Shown here: one piece after another, positions 11,240 through 22,023 of the stretch
How the letters are laid out: each line of letters begins with the position of its first letter
Position numbering within the stretch: position 1 is the first letter of the stretch
Translations under genes and position numbers: made by a program
Notes under the pieces: generated by a model
Databases searched by the model: none
What the model was told of the DNA's origin: nothing
Seen by the model: only the letters and a program-made list of their open reading frames with translations
Assembly (NCBI RefSeq): GCF_019112545.1
Contig: NW_025064902.1
Coordinates: forward strand, 152,252-216,251
From: Guyanagaster necrorhizus
Taxonomy: Eukaryota > Basidiomycota > Agaricomycetes > Agaricales > Physalacriaceae
Direction: 5' to 3'
Length of the DNA stretch: 64,000 nucleotides

Positions 11240-13996
11240 TCAATCCCTCGATTCGGAACTGGCAGCTGTTGGCCAGACGTTTTCTCCTCGACTCCGTTCT
11301 TTATCGGAAGAGCGTGCCAGAGGAATGGCACCAGTAGAAGATCCACCAGCTGGTCCCGACATAGACGAAGATGACGTCTGTTGTTGCTGTTGACTCGCAG
11401 ACTGCGAGCCACCACTAGAAGCAGCCGTGTTCCTCATCTCGTCCATCCCCCTTTTCACATCCCCCATCAGCCTGTCTGTGCGGTCCAGGATCTCCTCCAT
11501 CCGCCGCCTCTGGTCATGCAGTTCCATATAATGCCTCTCCAATTCCGCCAAGGTCGGCATGCTACTGCTTCCCATCATCCCCAGAGCCGATTCATGTCCG
11601 GAATGGGCTGTTAAAGGACCGGTGTAGAATGGCGACATCCCTTGGGGCGGGTGAAGGATGTAGCCACTTTGCGGAGGCACCGCCGATGCGTGTCCCATAG
11701 GCGAATGTGTTCTGCTTGGCGCATTCGATGCCGACCTCATGTAGCCGGGAGGTAAGCCGGAACCAGACTGAAGACCACCGCCAATCGCGTTTAAGGGAGG
11801 AAGCTCGAAACCTCCATGGCCGGCAATGAACGGCGACGAGCGTTGCATGTGCGGGTAAGGACCAATCGATGGCGGCCTATGAGAACTCTCCCCAGCCCAG
11901 CGTTTCCGCGATCCGCTGTCTTCTTCGCCTCCAGAATCTATGTTATCATCATCGCCAGACCTTTTGTCACCTTTGCTTTTCCTCGCCTTCTTCCTTTTCG
12001 GTTGATCGGCTCCTTCTCCATCACTCTCGTCGCCAACGCCGACACCCCCGAAGCGGCCTACAGAAACCAAGGCTTCGGCCGCGGCCTGATCAGACATTCG
12101 GCCTAGCGGAGGAGGACCGACGGGACCTGCAGCGGGTACACGTTTTCGACGCTTGATAACACTTTTCTTCATCGAGTTGGGACGATGAGTCCCGTGAAGC
12201 TTGAAGTAGAGGCCTGTGAAAGGAAGACTATGAGTAAAAGCACATCACAAGATCAAACATAGAAGAAAAGGTGAAAAAAAAAGAAGGGGATTAAGGTGCG
12301 GGTGATGATAACATTATCATCAGCTCACACCCACCTCGCAGTCGTTGGAAAAAAAAGTGGACAGATAAGATATTCAGGTCCATCAGTTTTTATCTGATAA
12401 GATCAAATTCAGGTCATGGCTGCCAAACAATCGATGGCAACAACTGGGTACGTGGATGCAGGGTCACGTACGCAAACGATTACGAAAGAGGAAAGAGGAG
12501 GGAAAAAGTCAGAAAGGAGAGGCGACTTACCGCACGCATTACAAATATTATTGCCGACGTCGTCCCGCCTCCACAAGGGCGTCGTACTTGTCCCACAATT
12601 TGCACAGCTCAACGCTCCTACAGCACCTCTCGGCATCTTCCTGGAGGGGTTTCCGCTCCCACCAGGTCCCCCTGTCGGATCCGGGCTCCCAGCACCTTCA
12701 CCTTGGCCCGGCGAACTCGGTGCCACATCATTGCCAGCACCTCCCACCGACGATGAAGCAGTATTGGCTGGCTGGGAAGGTGACTCGGCGACGACACCCT
12801 TAGCGCTGCCAGCGGGATCGTTGTTGCTGCCAGGTTTCTTCTCCATCTCCATCATCCGAGATGAAACTGATACGTTATTGTTATAAGTGGGACAGCCTGA
12901 GCAGGCTGAGGTCCCACCTGTGCCGTCACACCTGCCGTCTCCGGGACATGTTCCTCCAGCATGCGAAGCTGCTGGCGCAGTTGAGGATGGGTTGGTGGCA
13001 GCGTGTTCAGTGGGAGATGAGGGCTTGCGCTGCTTTTGGGACGGAGACGTGGGTGAAGTCGGCATTTGTCTGGACCCCGAACCATTGGAACCGTTGGTAG
13101 GAGCAGAATTGAAGGACGATGGCGGAGGATGAGGAGGTGGTGTTCGAGCTAGTGATGATGGACGAGGCATATGCCGGGACTTTTGATAAAGACCTATATC
13201 AGAGGGAGGAGGAAGACAGTAAGAACGAGACGAAGACGCAACGGCGGATAGCATAAGAATTGAAGAGAGAAGGGCAAGGAACTGCGTCAATAAACCGTTC
13301 TGAAACGAAGAATTACAAGATGATGTAGGTAAGGGAATAGAAAGTCTTAACCACGAATGAGATGATTGACAGGACTAGGGTAAGCGACGTGTAAAATGCA
13401 AGCTTGGCGCCGGCCCAATATCAAGTCATTGAAACACAATGAAAAAACGTTTTTCATCGTCGAGCATGCCTCTACGGTGCGCGACTGATGTGACCCGATA
13501 GTGATACATAAGATACAAGTGCGAAAGCACGACCAACGCGCGCTTTTGAATGATGAATGGCTGAGGACATGCAGAAAGCGGCCAGCAAGGTTCCACAACA
13601 CGTGTAGAGAAGAAACCGATCGACGGGCGTGCATTGGAAGAGCGAGGATAGGCAATATAGGAGGCACACTCACCACAAGCATTGCATACAGAATTACCAT
13701 CTGCGTCCCTTCTCCAGAGGGGGGTCTCCGACGTTCCACAGTTCACGCACGCCGGTCGCGGCGTTTGACCAATTCCGTTGGAGTAATTGTACTCTTCAGA
13801 AGGCCCTGACCGCTTCATTGCATCGTATAGATCCGAAGGCAAACTAGAAGTTGCTGATTCAAGATCTGATAATGATGAGCATCAATACGACTAATGCCGT
13901 CCATCGGACACGTCAAGAGCGCCACGTACGAGACATTGTCGATGAAATAGGCGAATTATGCATGTTCAGAGCGGGCTCTAGAACAACTGGCGACAT
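11240..13996 (-). CDS. urbs1: Two-finger GATA transcription factor, Urbs1/SRE/SreA-type iron repressor
   Basis: Exons are 13930-13996, 13674-13865, 12531-13193 and 11240-12213, giving 631 residues with every junction in frame (donors GTACGT, GTGAGT, GTAAGT). Finger 1 is Cys-X2-Cys-X18-Cys-X2-Cys at residues 62-86. A cysteine-rich linker with [12 protein letters not shown] and CSGCPTYNN lies at about 169-195. Finger 2 is at 283-307, followed by a basic tail with VIKRRKR. The C-terminal third is rich in Ser, Gly and Pro and has a coiled coil starting at [19 protein letters not shown]. Two fingers enclosing this linker are the hallmark of fungal siderophore and iron-uptake repressors (U. maydis Urbs1, N. 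crassa SRE, A. nidulans SreA), which bind GATA sites when iron is plentiful. Each finger is split at its final Gly by a phase-1 intron. Class membership is near certain; the target genes are not in this window. Confidence 0.95.
12390..12400. promoter_or_regulatory. Palindromic GATA site TTATCTGATAA in intron 3 of the GATA repressor gene
   Basis: This is a perfect 11-base palindrome that reads ATCWGATAA on both strands, the site reported for SRE/SreA-type repressors. It lies in the unusually long (317 bp) third intron, which also has GATAA near 12305 and GATAAG at 12364. Negative autoregulation is an inference. Confidence 0.6.
13864..13872 (+). promoter_or_regulatory. ATCTGATAA GATA site at intron 1/exon 2 junction
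   Basis: An exact ATCWGATAA match overlaps the acceptor of intron 1 of the GATA repressor gene. It is close to the 5' end of the gene and so is well placed for binding by the encoded protein. One strand only matches the consensus. Confidence 0.4.
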
Positions 13997-15909
13997 TATT
14001 GGGTTACTTTTGAGGCTGGTTTAAGGTTTTCCTGGCTATGCAGGACGATCCTAATAGGTGACCAGAGGGGAAGAAAGTAGAAAATGTCGAGGACGACAGC
14101 TGTCAGAGCAGAGAGACAAGATTTTAACACAGATGATGGTGGTTCGTGAAGAAGATGTGAAAATAAACAGCTCGGGGAAAAGTGTCAGCAGGGACAGATA
14201 AATCCAGATAACGCTCCAACCAATCAGAGGCATTTTATTGGGCGATTGATAACGGTTCGAGACTAATCGCCGTTTATCTCCCGGTCTCGATTACCAAAAT
14301 TTGAAATTGATAAATAATATTATTCTATTATTACACTTTCTTCCCTCGGCCATTCACGGCACTGATTGCCCAGGTCCTTTCCTCTTTTGGCTCCTCCTGC
14401 GCAGGCGCCCAAACTCGAAGCTCCTCATAATATTGTTCTCTGTCATGATCCGATCAGCTTTGCTGAATCTAATCATCACAGGGAGGACAGATGCGAACGA
14501 CGCTCCTCAGACCAAACTGAGATTCAGCCCCGAATATAACTTTCGCGGGATGATTACCTATATACGCGCACCTACCGGTATGTTGGGTGGTCGAGCCAGC
14601 TCCAGCCGATTTACATCACTGTCATTCCTTGGTTCTCCTCGCTTGTTTATACGTGAAACCCTCTTGGCCTGATTCACCACTGTCTCATCGAATAAAAGAG
14701 TTTCGCACCATCAGGGTGATATCAGGGACTGGGAGATAAGCCACACGCAATCTGGCATCTTATCAGATAAATCAGCGTCGTGATCATTATCACGGATCCT
14801 TTGAAAGACATTCCAGGCCAAGAAATAGGCCTTCGGGTCGTCTGTTGGCAGGAAGGACAAGGTTATTCCTTCCGAATCGAAGCACTTGATGAGAGCATGG
14901 TTGCTCACGGAATTATCGATGCTCATAGATACACATGAGGAATTTAGAAATTTAGGCCATCCTGACTATAATACCCGTATCTAAGTTTTCGGAAGGAGAA
15001 TAAAACTCACTGAAATTCCATCCGATATCAAAAGTTCTGATAAGCCGTGAAATAGGCCCTAAATCAAAAAAAAAAAAACAAGGAATGGATCACGGGGCAC
15101 CTTTACTTAAGTCGAAACTTCGCTGATTCGATGCCGAAAACATCCATTTGGGTACGTATTTCGGCTTGATGGATGCCATAAATGTGGATGTCACTGAAAT
15201 CTGGTCCAGAATGCTTATTTCCGTGTCTGTGATAGGGAAAGCCGAAACTAATTTTCAGCATGCTTGGGCTCAGCAGGCGAACTAATGCATTTCAGACAAC
15301 TGAGATATTCACGTTTACCATCTGCCGAAACTCTATCCCAAATGCAGGCTTTCGTAGACTGGATTCATATCCGATATCTTACATTCTGGGGACAATTCAA
15401 GGCCTTCCCGAATCTTTAATATGGCTACCAGTATCAGCAAGTCTCATTTTTCACCCAAAATCTTACGTATAGACAGGTAAATCAGACGCTCTCAAAATTT
15501 CTGCATGCACAGTATAATAGATATCAGCGAGTATCATTGCAGGTTACAACGGCCAGGTACAATCCTGCCGCGCACTATCTCGCCATATACATGTCCCCTA
15601 CCACCGACCTGTGTACAATGCATGCGTGTATAATGCGACGCTGCGCGTCTGCTCTTTCGAGTTGGCATGAATGTCAAACAAACGTCGACATTATACACGG
15701 CTTGAACACACCCTGGATCAGACAACTTCGTCGAGAGGGAGAAATGGGAAGTCGGGTATAACCAAGTACACTGAAATGAATAGTAAGACATCGTCGAGGT
15801 AAAGGGTACCACCGGCCAACTCACCTTTCCCTGCGACAAAAACGATATCCAATCTACTCGTCACCCTCCTGTAAAGACAAACCCTGGTTATCCGCGGTCT
15901 CGAAAGAGT
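13997..15909. other. Upstream region of GATA factor, no recognisable gene
   Basis: Frames such as 14301-14672 plus and 14711-14926 minus give low-complexity or unstructured peptides without family motifs. The stretch contains several GATAA/TTATC sequences besides the palindrome at 14760, and an A-run at 15070. The minus frame at 15534-15839 might hold a further exon of the F-box-like gene to its right, but I could not join it. Confidence 0.35.
14760..14770. promoter_or_regulatory. Palindromic GATA site TTATCAGATAA upstream of the GATA repressor gene
   Basis: This is the same 11-base palindrome as the site at 12390-12400, about 765 bp upstream of the start codon at 13996. Both strands match ATCWGATAA. 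Confidence 0.5.
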
Positions 15910-16849
15910 TTAGACCAACTTGAAGTCTCCTTGCCAAGGACGGTCATGCCACGGACTCTGGTACCTTTCGGAGCCACAGGTAAAGACCGCTGCACCCGTC
16001 TGTACTCCAAGCAGTTGGAGAGAGTGGTGAGATACCTTAACTCTATTAGATGAAATGGATGTCAGACCAAGCCAACAGAAGAGGCTCCATCGACGTACTG
16101 CCACGCCCTTTAGAAGCCATCCACAAACGCCGATTGATACCCCCGATATCCCCTTGTACTTGACTCACCTTTGCGGTTCGACCGAAATGTCGGACGCCAT
16201 TCAGTATCCTCCAATGATGATATACTGTACTTTCAAATAACCACAAGCCCCCAGGAACACCGATTTCGCGCAGTGACTCTACTGCAGGCAGAAAAGTTGA
16301 GTTGTTTATCTCCTCAGAAGGATCCATGTCAATCAAGGAGATATATAGGTCCAGTTGTGTCTGCCTATCTTGAGTACTCATAGACAGGTACCGAGAGTAG
16401 CGGACACGGATTGGAATATCACAGAGTTGTGAATCCTGTGCAGCAATAGTCCACCTGAGCACGAAAGAGACGTATGGAAGGGATGGAAAGAGAGCATTGA
16501 AGCCAATGTCGTTCGGTAGGTAGACGAGACAGCGATACACTCGTTTCACCGCTGTTTCCATTGCATCGACTTGGAGGTCGACAAAGCAGGTAATGGTGCG
16601 GGTAAGCTGGGGGATGAAGTCGCGATAAATGATAGATTTTCCGAGTCGGGCTATATCACATAGGTAGTATATGTATGAGAGGTTGGTGATGTATATATCC
16701 CGAGAAGCGATAGGGGCATAGACGGCCATCCACGTTCGATTGATACTGGGGCAAGTAGTCATGAATGACTTTCGGATGTAGGACGGCATTTCAGAGTGCC
16801 AGGCCTCATTTACGATTTTCTCTATAAGCTCTGGAGGAAACGAGGTCAT
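15910..16849 (-). CDS. F-box-like protein of an agaricomycete-expanded family (3' end uncertain)
   Basis: The start is Met at 16849, beginning MTSFPPELIEKIVNEAWHSE, an F-box-like opening followed by TCPSINRTWMAVYAPI. This combination is common in large, rapidly evolving mushroom families. Exon 1 runs 16169-16849 and ends in a clear AAG|GTGAGT donor. The next exon (16036-16107) reads GVAVRRWSLFCWLGLTSISS, which fits the usual C-terminal part of these proteins after GRTAK. Without splicing, an apparent 267-residue frame reads through the intron to 16046. The final exon is unclear: reading on without splicing gives a stop at 15910. The likely role is substrate selection for an SCF ubiquitin ligase, inferred from the family only. 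Confidence 0.65.
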
Positions 16850-16943
16850 GGCAAAAGAGTAAGAGGAGCTTGGGCGGTCTGAGACGCTGCAGGATCACAA
16901 AGGCCATGTCTCATTTAGGGACACGAGGGTAGGGATGGGTGTG

Positions 16944-17350
16944 CAGACGTGTTGGGAGGTTTTTCGATGTTGTGGGAAAGTTGTCTCGTTTGGGAAGGCG
17001 TGTGAAATTACGACCCGGCATGGCTTGCAATGCCGCATTTCCTTCTTTGGAAACTGAGACCACTGCCTCACCATCCATCGGTGTGACAGCTTCAGGCCTT
17101 GGGGGGAATAATGCCAAATGTCTGGGAATGCCACTCCAAGATCAGTGCACTGCAAATACGATGGTTCCCAAGAAATTTGGTGTTATTCTTCCCAAGGCCT
17201 GAAGCTGTCACACCGATGGATGGTGAGGCAGTGGTCTCAGTTTCCAAAGAAGGAAATGCGGCATTGCAAGCCATGCCGGGTCGTAATTTCACACGCCTTC
17301 CCAAACGAGACAACTTTCCCACAACATCGAAAAACCTCCCAACACGTCTG
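16944..17350. repeat. Large palindrome with perfect 160-bp arms upstream of eL37
   Basis: The sequence 16944-17103 is repeated as a perfect reverse complement at 17191-17350. The 87 bp between is itself a diverged palindrome centred on CAGTGCACTG (17143-17152), so the element is close to a single loop-free hairpin of about 407 bp. Frames in the two arms give the same peptide in opposite directions; this is a result of the symmetry, not evidence of coding. The right arm ends 43 bp before the eL37 start codon, so it carries the likely 5' leader and promoter of that gene, and the left arm is an inverted copy. No target-site duplication was obvious. Confidence 0.93.
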
Positions 17351-17393
17351 AGGTCGTCTCCAAGAACATCGACACTCCTCAAGATTTGACAAA

Positions 17394-18063
17394 ATGGTGA
17401 GTACCATGCACTCTGTGTATATATGGGATGCTGCTGGTGGTAAATGTGGTGTGGAAGGAGCTATAATGAGGCTGGATTGAAAAGGATCGACCTGGATGTC
17501 GATATGCACCGTTCTTCTTTCTCCGTTCCTGAAGCTCCTACTGACCTGCTCTTCTTCTAGACAAAAGGTTCGTTGTCCAGTGATCTTCGAAGACTCATCT
17601 TATCCTATCCTTTTGCTCGATAGGAACCTCGTCATTCGGGTGCGTCATACTATCTCGTTTCTTTAGTCCCACCTGACCCTTCTCAATTTTACAGTAAGCG
17701 ACACACGAAGTCCCACACTCTATGCCGCCGTTGTGGGAACAGAGCCTTCCATCGGCAACACAAAAGTGCGCTCGTTCTTCAATCTTGGAGACGTGACGCA
17801 GAGGTTGACTTCGTATATATAGCCTGTGCCCAATGCGGGTACCCGTCGGCGAAGCTCCGTTCGTACGAGTGGGGCCAGAAGGCTAAGAGGAGAAAGACCA
17901 CCGGAACAGGGAGGATGCGGCACCTGAAGGATGTCTCTCGCAGGTTCAAGAATGGGTTTAGGTACGTGCCGAGATTTGGTCGAAAAAGTGTCTTCACATA
18001 ACAGGCACTTCCAGGGAAAACACCGTCGCCCGCAAGAGGACCAAGACGACGACGGAGGCTTGA
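17394..18063 (+). CDS. rpl37: 60S ribosomal protein eL37
   Basis: Exons are 17394-17396, 17561-17567, 17624-17639, 17695-17765, 17823-17961 and 18015-18063, giving 94 residues, the usual fungal length. The protein has the eL37 signatures: MTKGTSSFGKR start, the zinc-ribbon pairs CRRCG and CAQCG, and [15 protein letters not shown] followed by FKNGFRE. It is a structural protein of the large ribosomal subunit that contacts rRNA. The first exon is only the ATG, and the second and third are 7 and 16 nt. Such fragmented 5' ends are common in basidiomycete ribosomal protein genes. The last acceptor was chosen at 18014 because it restores FRE, whereas the nearer AG at 18003 breaks the frame. The palindrome at 16944-17350 directly precedes it. 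Confidence 0.95.
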
Positions 18064-18424
18064 ACTCCTAGTCGCGAGCTGATCCGTTGACGCCGGTAGC
18101 TACATGCAGAGACTGAGTACTTATGCGTCGTCCTACGTACTGAGTCCACTTTCATGCGAGCACAATGTTTGAATATTTTGAATTGCGTGAAGTTGCTTGC
18201 GAGTGAACTTCTGATGCATTGCCGTTGCACCGCCTTCTGTGCTTGTTTCCGTAATGTTGCTAACGTCGTTTGTCGTCGTTGTGCTGTTGCATTGTGTTCA
18301 AGGTATCCACATCTCCCTCATCGAAATGATACTTTCGACTCGGAAGGATGCTAATGTTAATGACCTGCAAGTACATTTGCATCTCCATTGTTTTCGAAGT
18401 TTGCTTGTGACATGCCACTTCTCA

Positions 18425-19050
18425 TATAGAATTCGCTTTGAAGGGTCCGCCTCATGGCCCCTGCTGGAAAATGCGCAGATTCAGGAATCCGGAAGACTTT
18501 CAGTTCATCCACCCTGCAATGTCTCGACTTGCGGCGTCCCCTCTTTCCACCAGAGTTCTGTTCACTTCAACCCCTTCTGCGTTTCGTCAAGACTGTTCAG
18601 AGGATATATACACGAACCCTTCCGAGTAGGATATCAAAACAATGACCCTTGGTGATGAATGGCGTGGTCAAGACTGTTGTGAATGCATCAACTCAGTGGT
18701 CAGAGGAATATCTACTTGTTTGGAGGATGAGGAAGGACAAGAAGGGTGTTATAAGGTATTTCTGTCGTGCATGTGGTCCTCTCGGCATGGCAGCCAAGTG
18801 TGGGAAGGACGTATATGGGCCAGCTTTGGTCAATGGATATCGCATCCTCGCAGAACAGCGTATCATTTACTATCCTCCGACGGCCTCCGTTCCACGTCAC
18901 CTGATATCATTTTCCAGTTATTCATGGTTGTTGACTACTGTTTATTCTCAAATATTTGGCCAGTTTTTCCTATGGTTGACTTTACATGCGTTCCCAGATG
19001 CGAGACAGTCTTGTCATCTTATCTATTATCGCTCTACTTGTTGCCTTGCG
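18425..19050 (+). pseudogene. Unrecognised gene-derived repeat, copy A
   Basis: The DNA is clearly similar to 62620-63250 (plus) and to about 29930-30570 (minus). Shared landmarks are an acceptor-like TAG/CAG followed by AATTCGCTTTGAAG, then SWP-type residues with AQIQES, and later CGKDVYGPALVNGYRILAEQ in one frame. The reading frame has to change at least twice across the copy, so it is broken or has introns I cannot place. The long frames at 18642-19184 and 18649-19119 are fragments of it. I do not recognise the parent protein. Confidence 0.5.
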
Positions 19051-19996
19051 TGGTACACTGCCGCTACTCAGGTCGCTCCTGTGCCTTGGGGATGCGAGTT
19101 ATGTTCTGTTTTTGGGTGACGTGTTACGGGTATCTCGCTTGCTCAATATATTTCTTGGCGCTTACGACGCAGTCACCCCTTTGAGGGTGGGCGATCTCCA
19201 GACTTTCCTCACGTTTTGTTTGTTCTCAGTGACTGCTGCGCCCTGCGACTACCTCAGTTTGACGTGCTTCATCGTGACCGCTTATGAAGGTCTTTCGCTA
19301 TTAGCCTTACTCATTCATAGTTTGTTTTGGCTAGTGACCCTATCTTACAGCGAGTGGTACAGAAGCTCTTAATCAGGTCTTCGATGAAGCATGTACTCGC
19401 GTACTGATAATACTTCATAGAGCACCTGCTGTGGCTTCCTCCTGATATCAAGATTATTCCTATTGAATACAGCGGCTACGTACGTTCAGTCGTTGACCCT
19501 CTAAACACTCACAGGCCGATGGTATACTTTAATCGCCTCAACGTCTAATATCGCCGAAAAAGCAGTGGTCGCGAAAGTAGCTAGAGAGGGAAATTCCAGC
19601 CTTGTATGTTTCGTTGTGTTCCCTGATCAGTGGTTCTGACCTTTCCTCCCTCTGACCTTTGCATGGCAAATATCAAGGGCAGAATAGTGCCATGAAATAC
19701 AAATACGGTATGCATTACTCTACACTCCTTGTGTCTACGAGACCTAGGCCTACTCACGCGCCATGCATAGATAAGAGCTTATGATAGATAATTTTAGGTT
19801 TGATCTTATGGCAACTCCGAGTTCCCCATTGTCTACTTGAGTGATATCTAGGGTCCGATAACTGCTACTAATATCCATCCCTTATCTCGTCCCAACTGGT
19901 ACAAAATCCGCAGTTTCAACGCAAAATGTGGGACACCGGAGAAGCTAATAACTATAAAGCCTCGTGTTATCTCACGAAGTCCAATACTTCACTTCA
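19051..19996. other. Intergenic region upstream of amine oxidase
   Basis: No convincing gene. A plus-strand frame at 18986-19372 is hydrophobic and may be residual sequence of the preceding repeat. The last 150 bases are the likely promoter of the amine oxidase. Confidence 0.35.
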
Positions 19997-21914
19997 ATGT
20001 TGGCGCTTCTGGCTTCGTTACTCTCTTTCCTTCTTGTCACGGTAAACGCCAATCCAGACTCTGAAACGGTGTTGATTCTCGGAGGTGGCGTGGCTGGCAT
20101 TATCGCTGCTAAGACTCTTCACGAGGCTGGCATAGACAATTTTATACTCATTGAAGCTCGAGATGAGCTGGGCGGAAGAATGAAAAGTTATCGTTTTGGT
20201 GGGAAAACTGTCGAGCTCGGCGCTAATTGGATTCACGGCGCTAAGCCTGTGTCTGGTCCCGCGAATCCTATTTATACCTTGGCGATAAAACATGACGTGA
20301 AAATGCAGTACAACGATTTTTATGGAAGTTTGTGTAAGCATATTTTATCTTTCTTTACCTTTTCCGAAACTGATGAACGGGTAGCGACATTTGATATTAA
20401 CGGTACCGCTGATTTCGTTGACGTTTGTCGCAAGGCATTCGCAGACCATGCTAAGCTTACTATCGCCGGAGGTGCTCTTGTTCTATGTACCATCGAATCT
20501 GGCTAAGTTTTAGTTTCCAATAGGTGAGAGACTCAGCAGATCGCTTGTTGATCTTTCTGCTCGGACGGGTTACGCTCTTATGGGGTCTAAACCTCAGACG
20601 CATTATGAACAAGCCGCTGAGTATTTCCATGTAGTTCATTTCACTCTCACCAATTCGGACCCCCTTCTGATGAACGTATAGTTCGACATGGAATATGCGC
20701 AATCTCCGGAACAATCATCATGGATCGCCCAGGCTATGGTGGGCACGTTTATTCATATTCGGTGTCTCGAATTGACAGTCGGTCTGCAGAACGCAAACTT
20801 CACCTATGACTTCATTGGGGGGAAGCCTTTGAAAGACACGCTTTTATCTATTGACGAACGAGGATTCAAGACCGTTGTCCAAGCGGAGGCGGCGGAATTT
20901 TTACAGCCTTCTCACGTCATGTTTAATTCGACTGTAACAGATATTTCGTATTCCGATAGTGGAGTAAGTGCAACTCTCGACGGTGGGCGCGTGATTCGTG
21001 GCGCGTACGCTCTATGTACGTTCAGCCTGGGCGTGCTTCAACATGATGATGTTCGATTCCATCCAGAATTACCCGGTGAGTCAGCTTCTTTAATGAAACA
21101 GCCGTTGTGTGTAGATGATGACGCATGTCGGAAAGTGTACAAACAAGAAGCCATTCAAAGCATGGTGATGGCCACATATACGAAGATTTTCTTCAAGTTT
21201 GATCGAAAATTCTGGTTTGACACAGAGGTGAGAAAACCTATGGTATTCACAAAAACTACCACTTACAATAAAATCTAATAGATGGGGTTGTATGCAGATC
21301 CAGAACGAGGACGTTATTCTGCATGGCAGAGCTTAGACCACCCGAATTTTTTCCCTGGTTCGGGCATCATTTTCGTCACTGTGACTGTAAGCCTCGGTTG
21401 TACCTGGTAATACTGGATACAGCTCATTGATTCTAGGGTATATTCGCCGAACGAGTCGAATCATTACCGGACTCGCAAGTCCGGGAAGAGGCATTTAGCG
21501 TATTGAAGCAGATGTTCCCAAATATTGACGTCCCGCAGCCACTCGACATGTTCTTTTATCGATGGCATTCAGATCCTTTGTATCGTGGGTCATACTCAAA
21601 TTGGCCTCCGTCATTCTTCCTTTCGCATTATCACAATTTGAGGGCTAACTTGGGAAGGCTATACTTTGCTGGCGAAGCGACGAGCTTGAAGTTTGTCGGT
21701 AAGTGTGTTAGATCTTTTTTGTGGATTGCTTGAAAAACTTCGTTTACTAGGGTTTTTACACGGAGCTTACGATGAAGGTCTGAATATCGCCGGGGAAATC
21801 ATAAAGTGTATCCAGGAGGAGGATGAGTGTGCTCCGATGAAAAGGGTGCCAGACATTACCAATGGAGACGGGAAGTCTTATGGTCGCTTCAATATGCAGT
21901 ACAGTTTGTATTAA
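19997..21914 (+). CDS. Secreted FAD-dependent amine oxidase (polyamine oxidase family)
   Basis: Nine exons join in frame to 498 residues: 19997-20333, 20385-20471, 20524-20630, 20682-20738, 20790-21075, 21136-21227, 21282-21386, 21437-21698 and 21751-21914. Residues 1-18 form a signal peptide. The dinucleotide-binding motif LGGGVAG is at 28-34, followed by EARDELGGRMKS and ELGANWIHG, the substrate and FAD motifs of flavin amine oxidases. The C-terminal FAD motif is GRLYFAGEATS. Family members oxidise polyamines or similar amines and release hydrogen peroxide; a secreted copy would act outside the cell or in the secretory path. An in-frame GTG at 19964 was rejected as start because the Met at 19997 directly opens the signal peptide. 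The 51-bp intron at 20334-20384 has an open frame but does not fit the family. Confidence 0.92.
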
Positions 21915-22023
21915 TCGTATGATTTAGTAATGTTGGCAATTTGTCCCGATGTAGAATAGATAATTTAATAATAGGCTAGGACTTGGCATTTGAGCCTCAA
22001 TACGGGCGTTGAGTGAGGCAATT

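Noticed and set aside
11816..13132. Several plus-strand frames over the GATA factor exons
   Set aside because: They are antisense shadows of the Ser/Pro/Gly-rich coding exons and have no motif of their own.
16939..17509. Pairs of near-identical small proteins on both strands around 17.0-17.4 kb
   Set aside because: They are mirror translations of the two arms of the palindrome, and the right arm is the eL37 leader. Nothing supports coding.
17766..17822. An apparent insertion of about 19 residues in eL37 between the two zinc-binding pairs
   Set aside because: It is an intron (GTGCGC to TATATAG); splicing restores the standard CAQCG motif.
20334..20384. Continuous frame through this stretch in the amine oxidase, suggesting no intron
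   Set aside because: GTAAGC and TAG borders fit, the length is 51 bp like the gene's other short introns, and the inserted residues do not belong to the family pattern.
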